The notes beneath the pieces were generated by a model, which was given only the letters and a program-made list of their open reading frames with translations, was not told where the DNA came from and made no database searches. Below are positions 1 through 6,151 of a stretch of DNA of 25,492 bases, piece after piece. Position 1 is the stretch's first letter. Every line of letters starts with the position of its first letter. The position numbers and the translations under genes were made by a program. Source of the stretch: a virus. Where the stretch lies: the IMG/VR virus record IMGVR_UViG_3300037316_000181, positions 1-25,492 of that record, one strand, 5' to 3'.

Positions 1-32
1 CCTACGAGACCTTCATCACGGGAGAACCCCAG

Positions 33-356
33 ATGCTGCAACTTACTGATAACGCGACCTCTAAGGTCAAAGAAATTATGACGCAACAGAATCCCGCTCC
101 GTCGGCATTGCGAGTCGCCGTCGTAGGCGGCGGGTGCTCCGGGTTCAGCTACCATATGGCCTTCGATAATCAGGAAAACCCAGCCGATAACGTGTATCAA
201 TTCGACGGTGTAAAGGTTCTGGTCGACCAGATGAGTGAAATGTATTTGGACGGCGTGCAAATCGATTACATCGAAACGCTTGAGGGTGCGGGATTTAAAT
301 TCAATAACCCCAACGTGAAAAGCACGTGCGGCTGTGGCAGCTCTTTCAGCGTCTGA
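33..356 (+). CDS. erpA: A-type iron-sulfur carrier protein (ErpA/IscA family)
   Basis: The 107-aa product is full length for the HesB/IscA/ErpA family, which binds Fe-S clusters and passes them to apoproteins in the cytoplasm. The three ligand cysteines are present: C35 in GGGCSGF, and C99 and C101 in the C-terminal STCGCGSSFSV. The ending NPNVKSTCGCGSSFS matches ErpA better than IscA, which usually has a CGCGESF ending. The start is supported by a GGGAGAA ribosome binding site at 21-27, about 7 bases upstream. The frame stays open to the window edge, so a longer form cannot be excluded. The gene stands alone before a strong terminator. The family is certain; the ErpA subtype is inferred from the C-terminal motif. 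Confidence 0.93.
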   Translation: MLQLTDNATSKVKEIMTQQNPAPSALRVAVVGGGCSGFSYHMAFDNQENPADNVYQFDGVKVLVDQMSEMYLDGVQIDYIETLEGAGFKFNNPNVKSTCGCGSSFSV

Positions 357-375
357 CAACCTCTTATTTAATGCC

Positions 376-415
376 ATGGGGCTCCCGAGGCAGCTTTCGG
401 GGGCCCCATTTTTTT
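376..415 (+). terminator. Rho-independent terminator after the erpA-like gene
   Basis: A 13-bp stem (arms 376-388 and 397-409, ATGGGGCTCCCGA / TCGGGGGCCCCAT, one G-T pair) with an 8-base loop is followed by a run of T to 415. It lies 20 bases after the stop codon. Confidence 0.92.
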
Positions 416-483
416 GCTGGCCAGCGATGTAGCCGGTAAGATTACACGTCACGCTAGCGCCTTCTCTCGTGAAGCCCTGGGGT

Positions 484-505
484 AATATCAACACTGCGGG
501 ATATT
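484..505. promoter_or_regulatory. Inverted repeat upstream of the DsbA-like gene
   Basis: AATATC (484-489) and GATATT (500-505) form a perfect 6-bp inverted repeat separated by 10 bases. It ends about 25 bases before the start codon of the downstream gene. The position fits an operator or leader structure, but no regulator is identified. Confidence 0.3.
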
Positions 506-529
506 GCTTCAGGAGCGTTAGGAGAATCG

Positions 530-1423
530 ATGACACACCGAATTTTGTTGATTGCTTTTGTCGGGGTCGGACTCTTAGTTCATGCGCAAAACAAATCCTC
601 CGGTCAAACGGCGGCACCCACTGCGGGCGATCCTACTCCGAGCGCCGCATCAGCTGTTGAGAAACGCGTCGAAGGGTTTTTGAGAAATGTATACGCGTGG
701 GGCTCAGACTTCGAGGTGAAAGTCGGACCGGTGAAGCCTGCGCCGGCCAGCGGCTTCTATGAAGTCCCCGTAAGCGTAGGCACAAATGGTCAGTCCGATT
801 CTGCGATCGTGTATGTGTCGAAAGACGGTCGTTACATGTTCCGAGGAGAAATCCAGGACATGAACAGTGACCCTCTGGCCGCGACACGCCAGCAGCTACA
901 TCTCGACGGATTCGCCTCTAAGGGGCCGACAGATGCAAGGATTGTCCTTGTTGAGTTTGCAGATTTTGAATGCCCGGTTTGCCGCCAACTGGATGTGATC
1001 CTACGTCCCTTGCTACAAAAATCTCCGGGAGTTCGGCTGGTTTTCAAAGATTTTCCCATTGAACAACTGCATCCCTGGGCGATGACAGCCGCACTGGCGG
1101 GGAGGTGTGTCCTACAAACAAGCTCCGAGGCATTCTGGAAGTTTCACGACGCGGTCTACGATAGCCAGGACCTCATTTCGCCTGAAAATGCCTACAACAA
1201 ACTCAAGGACATTGCGGAAGCTTCCGGCGTCAAGGATGAACAATTTCAAACCTGCATGGCTGATCCCAAAACGGCGGACGCTGTGCACAGAAGCGTAGAT
1301 GAGGGCCGCTCTCTACAAATTTCAGCCACGCCGACCACATTCGTCAACGGTCGACGCTTAATCGGCCCGGATGAGCAATCATTACAGCAGTTCATCCAAT
1401 TCGACAGCAGAACGGTCCACTGA
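530..1423 (+). CDS. Exported DsbA-like thioredoxin-fold protein (CPVC)
   Basis: This 297-aa protein has a signal peptide (hydrophobic 4-18, likely cleavage near VHAQ). A linker and a small domain (about 43-115) resembling the N-terminal domains of secreted disulfide proteins follow. From about 135 comes a DsbA-type thioredoxin domain. The active site is C148-P-V-C151 in FADFECPVC, and the cis-proline loop is SATPTTFVNG (P268). Two further cysteines, C193 and C242, may form a structural disulfide. The expected role is thiol-disulfide exchange in the periplasm. An AGGAGA ribosome binding site at about 519-524 supports this start. It is the last chromosomal gene before the phage block, which runs towards it on the other strand. 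Confidence 0.88.
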   Translation: MTHRILLIAFVGVGLLVHAQNKSSGQTAAPTAGDPTPSAASAVEKRVEGFLRNVYAWGSDFEVKVGPVKPAPASGFYEVPVSVGTNGQSDSAIVYVSKDGRYMFRGEIQDMNSDPLAATRQQLHLDGFASKGPTDARIVLVEFADFECPVCRQLDVILRPLLQKSPGVRLVFKDFPIEQLHPWAMTAALAGRCVLQTSSEAFWKFHDAVYDSQDLISPENAYNKLKDIAEASGVKDEQFQTCMADPKTADAVHRSVDEGRSLQISATPTTFVNGRRLIGPDEQSLQQFIQFDSRTVH

Positions 1424-1739
1424 CATTGCCATCAGCGCATTGCAACATAATATACATTATCTTCTCATGCTTGTCAATAGGGAATGTGGGTGATTGGGTG
1501 TGTGCGGAGGACATACGGTTGATCACTTGGTTGATGGTGGGCAGGGAGGGCTGCCTGGGGACAACGTCGCCGCGACTGGCAAAGTCTTCCGAGCAGGCCG
1601 CGCTGATGCCGGATACGCTCGAGCGCGCGGTGGCCGATGGGGAGATCAAATTCGCTGATCAGACGACGGGCACGGCAAGTGGGCAGCGTTTTGCGGAACT
1701 CGAGCAGTTGCGCTTCCCTCTCGGGTAGAGGTGCGAGGA
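1424..1739. other. Junction between chromosomal genes and phage block, no convincing gene
   Basis: The stop codons of the DsbA-like gene (+) and the spanin-like gene (-) face each other across this stretch. I see no tRNA, no clear terminator and no recognisable attachment repeat. A short + strand frame at 1606-1728 (40 codons from ATG) reads like a helical protein fragment (TLERAVADGEIKFAD, then RFAELEQLR), reminiscent of short phage gpW-type proteins. It lacks a good ribosome binding site and runs against the phage genes, so it may be a remnant. An AT-rich patch (about 1446-1465, with ATAATATACATTAT) is unlike the surroundings. Confidence 0.4.
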
Positions 1740-2360
1740 TTAGCGGCGGGCAGCTGCGGCCGCTGTGGCGCCTATGGCGGCACCGATGGCCAGCCATTTG
1801 GCTCCTCGTTTCATGCGGAGCCACAAGGTTCCGCCTTTGGCGGCCTTTACGGCGGCGTCGCGCTCGGTTGCGAGGGCTGCTTCTTTCGTGCGCTCGTCGG
1901 CCAGGTCGCCTTGCGCGGTGCTGAGCTTTGCCTGGCAGGCGCGGCAATCCTGCAGGTAATCGTAGAGCGGCTTAAGGTCGGTTTGGGGGATGCTCGCGGC
2001 GGCGTCTGGCGTGGGCTGTGCCGCAGTGGGCGCGAGCAAGGCCAGTAAAATCGGGTCGGGCAGCGCGGGCAGGAGTTGCGGAAGTTGCGCGACGATTTCG
2101 GCGTGCGTCTGGATTTTGCGTTTGGCGGCCGCGATGCCCGTCAGCGTTTTGGCCAGTGCTGCGTCGCGCTGTTGCTGGCGGCTGGTGGCTTGCTCGAGCA
2201 GCTGCTTTTGCGCGCTCAATGTGGCGGCAAGTTGCACGGCGTTGTCATGCGACACGAGCCAGGAGCGCGCACCGATCCACCCCCCGGCCATGATTGCGAC
2301 TGCAGCGCCAGCGAGAAGCACCGGGGGGGTGCGACGCAGGATAGTTGCGAATGAGAACAT
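1740..2360 (-). CDS. Spanin-like protein with two membrane segments and a coiled coil
   Basis: The 206-aa product has an N-terminal membrane segment (about 13-32), an Ala/Gln/Lys-rich helical region likely to be a coiled coil (40-95), a Pro-rich linker (95-127), a second helix with two cysteines (C139, C142) and a C-terminal hydrophobic segment (about 187-204). The start is taken at the ATG at 2360, with AGGA 8 bases upstream; a longer frame to 2387 lacks this. It is the last phage gene, near the lytic transglycosylase, which fits a role in disrupting the envelope at lysis. Membrane-anchored coiled coils of this kind are typical of Rz-like spanins, but no sequence signature proves it. Confidence 0.55.
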   Translation of the reverse strand: MFSFATILRRTPPVLLAGAAVAIMAGGWIGARSWLVSHDNAVQLAATLSAQKQLLEQATSRQQQRDAALAKTLTGIAAAKRKIQTHAEIVAQLPQLLPALPDPILLALLAPTAAQPTPDAAASIPQTDLKPLYDYLQDCRACQAKLSTAQGDLADERTKEAALATERDAAVKAAKGGTLWLRMKRGAKWLAIGAAIGATAAAAARR

Positions 2361-2490
2361 TTCGTGTTCCTTTCGGGATACGGGCACGGGGATTCGTTAT
2401 GGCGCGCGCGAGCAAGCGATGCGATGTGACGGCGATTGAAGCGGCGCTGGGCGCGCGGCCCAGACGTTTGCCCCGTTCGCAGCTTGATGA

Positions 2491-2539
2491 GAAAACCTCG
2501 GGTCGCCACCTGAATCGACGGGTGACCCGAGCTACAAAT
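2491..2539 (-). repeat. Family A dispersed palindromic repeat
   Basis: Arms CTCGGGTC (2497-2504) and GACCCGAG (2524-2531) pair perfectly. The flanks GAAAACC and CTACAAATGCGC match other copies of the family. Confidence 0.8.
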
Positions 2540-2610
2540 GCGCGCTCGTTCCCCCGCTTTAACAGGTTCGCGGCGCCGGCGCGGTTGAATTCAGTCTCGC
2601 TTGGTATCTG

Positions 2611-2655
2611 GGGAAAAAGCCATCTGAATCTACGGACGTCTCGAGCTACAAATGT
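2611..2655 (-). repeat. Decayed family A repeat
   Basis: The right flank CGAGCTACAAATGTGC matches the copy at 2491-2539, as does CTGAATC in the centre. The left arm has lost the CTCGGGTC core. Confidence 0.5.
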
Positions 2656-2844
2656 GCAGCGAAGGCCGGCAGAGGCGAGCTGCCAGCGCGGAGGCCTCGG
2701 GAACAAGCTTGTTGCGGAATCGTAGGCGGCTACAATCGCGGTGGCGAATGGCGTCGAGGTGCAGCCACTCGCGGGGAACGGTGACCGGACGGGCCACTGG
2801 CGACGGGGATGGGCAGCGGGTAGCGTCGTAATTCCCTTTTCGCT

Positions 2845-3066
2845 TTAGTCCATGTCGAGGGCTTCGGCGGCGGCGCGGCCGGTCAGATAAAGTGGCTGAA
2901 GCGATGGCGGCCGCAAAGGGAACTCGACGCCACGCAGGCGTGTTGAACAACCTACGCAGACTGAGCGGCCGGCCTTCTCGATCGTGGCGCGCCGCAGACA
3001 CAGGTTAGAGAAAAAACATGGTGGCGCGGCAAAGGCCTGGGGCGCTGTGTGGCTGCGAACTGACAT
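2845..3066 (-). CDS. Small four-cysteine (zinc-finger-like) phage protein
   Basis: This 73-aa protein has cysteines at 17, 23, 37 and 40, the last two as CVGC, in a C-X5-C-X13-C-X2-C pattern. The pattern suggests a small zinc-binding fold around RRATIEKAGRSVCVGC. The start at 3066 is fixed by a perfect AGGAGG ribosome binding site 7 bases upstream. A longer frame to 3090 would start before that site. Its place between the lytic transglycosylase and the spanin-like gene is within the lysis end of the operon. The function is unknown; a DNA-, RNA- or protein-binding role is only inferred from the cysteines. Confidence 0.65.
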   Translation of the reverse strand: MSVRSHTAPQAFAAPPCFFSNLCLRRATIEKAGRSVCVGCSTRLRGVEFPLRPPSLQPLYLTGRAAAEALDMD

Positions 3067-3170
3067 GGTGCGGCCTCCTGGGATGAGCATTGGGTTTGTG
3101 AAGATTCGAGCCGAAATGGATCGCCTGCAATGTGCGATCGAAGCGAACAGCCTCTTTTCCCCATGAGGAA

Positions 3171-3219
3171 GAGACTAGGGTCTCCATCGTAAAGCGACGG
3201 AAGACCCGAGCTATCAATG
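3171..3219 (-). repeat. Family A dispersed palindromic repeat
   Basis: The inverted arms GGGTCT (3178-3183) and AGACCC (3202-3207), followed by GAGCTATCAATGCGG, resemble the right flank of the other A copies. It lies just past the end of the upstream lysis gene. Confidence 0.65.
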
Positions 3220-3255
3220 CGGAACCGGCGCACTGGCTTGCAGCACGATGGGGCG

Positions 3256-3708
3256 TCATCGAGCCGCGTAATGAGTGACACGAGCGAGGACCGCAGCGGG
3301 ATAATCGGGATTACCGCCGCCATTCCATAAGGCGAGGGCCCGCTCGACGCGGCCCTCGGCCACTGCCAGTTTGGCCGCCAAGACGCGGCAGCCGATATCG
3401 ACTGCGGTCGCGGGTTCGCAAAGTGCGGCAAGCGATGCGCCGGTGAAGCCGTGCTCGCGCGCGACTTGCCCCATCACTTGCATCAATCCCCATGAAAATG
3501 CGCGCGCGTGCGCCTCGGTGGCGGAGGCGATCGCCCCAGTGGCCATCCGAGGGGCAATGTATTTTGCGTAAAAGGAGGGCTCGTAGCGCAGCGCCCAGGG
3601 GTTCCAGGCAGATTCCTGCTCGATTATGGCGCAGACGAGGTCGGGCCAGAGTGCATGCACGCGGGCCGCTTCCTGCGCAAGCGAAACGTACTGGGGAGGT
3701 GGGGTCAA
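3256..3708 (-). CDS. Lytic transglycosylase (SLT-like, lysozyme fold)
   Basis: The 150-aa product carries SLT motifs in order: CAIIEQESAWNPWALR with the likely catalytic Glu (E32), SWGLMQVMGQVAREHGF, the helix CEPATAVDIGCRVLAAKL, and ALALWNGGGNPDYPAAVLARV. Such enzymes cleave the glycan strands of peptidoglycan, either at lysis or as part of the virion during DNA entry. There is no signal peptide. The start is a TTG without a clear ribosome binding site, in the same frame as the preceding membrane-protein gene. That gene's TAG stop lies six sense codons upstream, so translation may depend on reinitiation or on readthrough of that stop. Confidence 0.88.
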   Translation of the reverse strand: MTPPPQYVSLAQEAARVHALWPDLVCAIIEQESAWNPWALRYEPSFYAKYIAPRMATGAIASATEAHARAFSWGLMQVMGQVAREHGFTGASLAALCEPATAVDIGCRVLAAKLAVAEGRVERALALWNGGGNPDYPAAVLARVTHYAAR

Positions 3709-3726
3709 GGCTGCAAGGCCCGTGCG

Positions 3727-3987
3727 CTAGCGAGCGTGCCAATCCGTATTTTTGTCGTGGCAGTCGCGATCGGGAAGATCCAGGGAACGCAGGTCTTCGA
3801 GCGTGATGCCCAGGCGAGCGGCAATAAGGTTCAGCGCGTGGTACAGGTGCGGCAGGTGAACGCGCGCCAGGTCATGGACGAACGCACGCTCGACTTCCGC
3901 GGTACGCATGCGGCGGTGCAGCCAACGCACAAAAATGCAAAATTGCGTGAGCAGTGTAAAAGCAACGATCAGCCAATACGGATTCAT
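3727..3987 (-). CDS. Single-pass membrane protein upstream of the lytic transglycosylase
   Basis: This 86-aa protein has one membrane helix at about 4-20 (WLIVAFTLLTQFCIFV) followed by a basic stretch (RWLHRRMR). By the positive-inside rule the C-terminal part would be cytoplasmic. A helical region (31-70) and an Asp/His-rich tail follow. GAGG 4 bases upstream of the ATG at 3987 favours this start over a longer frame to 4071. It ends with TAG 18 bases before, and in frame with, the transglycosylase. A lysis role is inferred from position only. Confidence 0.6.
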   Translation of the reverse strand: MNPYWLIVAFTLLTQFCIFVRWLHRRMRTAEVERAFVHDLARVHLPHLYHALNLIAARLGITLEDLRSLDLPDRDCHDKNTDWHAR

Positions 3988-4318
3988 ACGCCTCGCGTAA
4001 CTCTGATTGCGCGGGCTCCAAGTAGAGCCCGCACCCGAGCTTTGCCGTCGCCAACCAAATCGCACCTGCAAATTCAGCTGCCGCGCCTTTGTAAGGCCGG
4101 AAGCCCGTTTAGTGGATTTGTCGGGGAATCCCAGTTTTGTAGTCGAGCACGCCCTGCGCTTCGGACTGAGCTGCGCCGCGGCCGGTGAATCAGATTCGCG
4201 CTGTGTAATGTGCCGCTAACGTAATGCGCCAACACCAGCGCGCGGCGACCACGCTTTATGGCCCGGGGCTATTCGTTCAGTATGAACGCCGGAAAAACGT
4301 GCCGAAGAGCCCCGCGGG
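3988..4318. other. Intergenic stretch with a hairpin repeat (family D)
   Basis: This stretch holds the hairpin at 4010-4040 and the leader of the 86-aa gene. No open frame with a ribosome binding site is seen. Confidence 0.4.
4010..4040 (-). repeat. Hairpin repeat, family D
   Basis: On the - strand it reads GGGTGCGGGCTCTACTTGG followed by AGCCCGC, a strong stem-loop. A near copy (GGGTGCGGGCTCTAACTGG then AGCC) is found on the + strand at 16964-16990. Confidence 0.55.
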
Positions 4319-4867
4319 CTACAGCAATTTGCCAAGCGTGCCGCCTAGCGAATTGAGGAACGACGAACCGAAGGTGGGCGTCTTGGCCACATTCGCGCTC
4401 ACGTTGAGAAGCTCCGACGGAATGCCAAGCGTGCGGCCGAGAAGCGAGCTATTCACGCCGTAGAGGCCGGAGAGGCCTTGCAGTGCGGTGAGCTGGTCCT
4501 GCTTGGACTGGCCGGCGAAGGCGAGCTGATTTTGCTGAGCGAGACTCGAAGTCTGCTGCCCCTGCTGTCGGGCGATTGCGTCAAGCATGTCTCCGTAGCC
4601 AGCGGAATTATTGGTGCGCGCCAGGCGATTAGCCGCACTGGAGGCTAGCGCGGCGAACGTGCTGGCGAGCGCGCCCATGGATTGGCCGTTAATGGCGGTC
4701 TGCTGCGCGGGCGTGTAGCCGGGATTCGCGAGTAGATTCTGATAGCCGGCGGCGGCGGTGTTTTGCAAGGACTGGCTCTGTCCGTAAAGCTGCTGGTTCA
4801 TGGCGTTCTGTGAAGCGAGCTGCTGGTCGGTCAATTGCATTGTCTGCTGTTGAGCTCCGCGTCCCAT
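4319..4867 (-). CDS. Gln-rich phage structural protein, possible DNA-ejection protein
   Basis: This 182-aa protein is rich in Gln, Ala, Ser and Asn. It has a predicted helical N-terminus (TMQLTDQQLASQNAMNQQLY), a central YTPAQQTAINGQSMGAL helix and a Gly/Leu-rich C-terminus. There is no signal peptide. The start is certain: GAGGAGG lies 4 bases before the ATG at 4867. Small Gln/Ala-rich helical proteins placed between the tail genes and a transglycosylase are often internal virion (ejection) proteins in short-tailed phages. That role is inferred from composition and position, not from a recognised domain. Confidence 0.6.
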   Translation of the reverse strand: MGRGAQQQTMQLTDQQLASQNAMNQQLYGQSQSLQNTAAAGYQNLLANPGYTPAQQTAINGQSMGALASTFAALASSAANRLARTNNSAGYGDMLDAIARQQGQQTSSLAQQNQLAFAGQSKQDQLTALQGLSGLYGVNSSLLGRTLGIPSELLNVSANVAKTPTFGSSFLNSLGGTLGKLL

Positions 4868-5001
4868 GTTTCCTCCTCGGTGCTATTCCCTGCTGGCAAC
4901 TGCTGCGAATACGTTTTCGAAAATATGATTGGCGATCCGTGGTCTGTGTCTTCACAAATCGGTGGTGCCGCCTTCTGGCGCGCGAACGCGTTTGCCGAGC
5001 G

Positions 5002-5391
5002 CTATACCAGCCGCGTGTAGCAAGTCCACGGGTCGCGGCGCCAGCCAAGCGAGGCGAGCCGGCGTCCAAACGCGCGCGCGATCGGTGGCGGAACAAAGGC
5101 CTGCACATCGCGCAGTCCGTGGGCCGCGGCGTCGCGACGGGTCGACTCGTGCAGTGCGGCCAGCCATTGCCAGCGCTCGCGCGGCGCGCCCTCCGCCGGA
5201 TCGGCGAGCAGATACGCTTCGGCGGTAAGCCGCAGCAGCGCGGCCATGCGCGGCCGCCCGGCGTCTTCGACCACCTGGCGCACCAAGAACAACGGGTCTG
5301 CGAGATCGGGAAACGCATATGCAAAACCCTGCGCGGCATGCATCGCGCGCAAGGCGTCGAGATCGGCGTCGGTGTAGGCGCGCACGTTCAT
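5002..5391 (-). CDS. GNAT-type N-acetyltransferase-like protein
   Basis: The 129-aa product starts like a GNAT domain (MNVRAYTDADLDALRAMH) and ends with the usual last strand motif FGRRLASLGWRRDPWTCYTR. The middle has AEAYLLADPA followed by a helix. The classical Q/R-X-X-G-X-G/A acetyl-CoA loop is not obvious, and the protein is short for the family, so activity is uncertain. Members transfer an acetyl group from acetyl-CoA to an amine. GNAT-like genes do occur among phage structural genes. The ATG has no clear ribosome binding site but overlaps the stop of a possible upstream micro-ORF (ATGA), which suggests translational coupling. Confidence 0.6.
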   Translation of the reverse strand: MNVRAYTDADLDALRAMHAAQGFAYAFPDLADPLFLVRQVVEDAGRPRMAALLRLTAEAYLLADPAEGAPRERWQWLAALHESTRRDAAAHGLRDVQAFVPPPIARAFGRRLASLGWRRDPWTCYTRLV

Positions 5392-5468
5392 GAAGCGAGT
5401 CGCGTCGCGAAGACTTTGTCGCTGGCGAGGCCGGCGCGCGAGGCAGTGCTCACGACGGGGCGGCTCAC
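5388..5468 (-). CDS. Possible coupled micro-ORF (26 aa)
   Basis: A GTG codon overlaps the TAG stop of the preceding gene (TAGTG). The frame runs 26 codons and ends in a TGA that overlaps the ATG of the GNAT-like gene (ATGA). Both overlaps are typical of translational coupling. The peptide begins MSRPVVSTASRAGLASDKVF and resembles nothing I know. It may serve only to carry ribosomes to the next gene. Confidence 0.35.
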   Translation of the reverse strand: MSRPVVSTASRAGLASDKVFATRLAS

Positions 5469-5998
5469 TATAGGAGGTTGCCGATCGACAGCGTCTGATC
5501 GACGCCGAATCCGCTGCCGCCCTGTTGCGCGCCGGCAGTGCCGCTGCCCGATGACGGCTGCAGTGGCGGCCCGGCCAAGCCGCCTCCGGTGACCGCTACC
5601 GGAGGAGCGCCGAAGGCCACAGGCGGCGACGGCACCGAGCCGATGTACTGGCTATACGCGCGCCAATAGAGCGTCTGGTTGCCGATGGAGACGCGCAAAT
5701 TGCGCGAGCTGCCCAGAAAATAAACGTGTGGGGCGATGAAGGCCGGCGTCGTGTCAGATTCGGCGAAATAAAAAATGCCGCGGCGAACCGGCGAGTTGTC
5801 GGTGAGCGCGATATCGAAGATGCCGTCCGCCGCGGCGACGGAAAGCGCGCCGATCGGGGCGGGCGCGGCAATCGAACCCGCGGGATCGACTCCCGTCGCG
5901 CGTCCCAGCGAATTCACCGCGCCTACGACTTGCTGGAGCGATTCGTAGAGATACGGATCGCGGCCCTTGATTTGCGCGAGCTGTGGAATGGTCAGCAT
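5468..5998 (-). CDS. Phage tail-associated protein of unknown function
   Basis: The 176-aa product has a helical N-terminus (MLTIPQLAQIKGRDPYLYES), then a beta-rich domain (about 50-140, with NLRVSIGNQTLYWRAYSQ) and a Gly/Pro/Ser-rich C-terminal tail ending in IGNLL. The ATG at 5998 is preferred. The frame extends to a TTG at 6097, but that extension overlaps a family A half-repeat and has no ribosome binding site. It directly follows the tail nozzle-type gene, so a role in the tail or at its tip is likely. The family looks like one of the uncharacterised phage proteins of environmental bacteria. Confidence 0.65.
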   Translation of the reverse strand: MLTIPQLAQIKGRDPYLYESLQQVVGAVNSLGRATGVDPAGSIAAPAPIGALSVAAADGIFDIALTDNSPVRRGIFYFAESDTTPAFIAPHVYFLGSSRNLRVSIGNQTLYWRAYSQYIGSVPSPPVAFGAPPVAVTGGGLAGPPLQPSSGSGTAGAQQGGSGFGVDQTLSIGNLL

Positions 5999-6060
5999 GG
6001 CTTCAGTATTACCTCGAAGTAGCAGTGTCCAGTTTTGGCGCAACGCAATTAAGAGCGAGA

Positions 6061-6082
6061 GAAAGCCTGAGGTCGCCCACGT
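6061..6082 (-). repeat. Half of a family A repeat
   Basis: GAAAGCCTGAGGTCGCCCAC matches the left end of family A copies such as those at 9111-9190 and (in reverse) 15320-15399. No right arm is found nearby. Confidence 0.45.
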
Positions 6083-6151
6083 TCTAACTGTTTCCAATCT
6101 TTAACGCGCGGATCTGCGGGCGGGCCTGATCGCAACTGCTCGGGCCGCGTA

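Larger units (their letters stand above)
2361..2844. other. Intergenic stretch with family A repeats
   Basis: This stretch lies between the 73-aa four-cysteine gene and the spanin-like gene. It holds one good and one decayed family A repeat. The open frames here are Arg-rich and lack ribosome binding sites, and I see no gene in it. Confidence 0.5.

Noticed and set aside
469-660. 63-codon frame overlapping the start of the DsbA-like gene
   Set aside because: It overlaps the signal peptide region of a well-supported gene in another frame and has no ribosome binding site.
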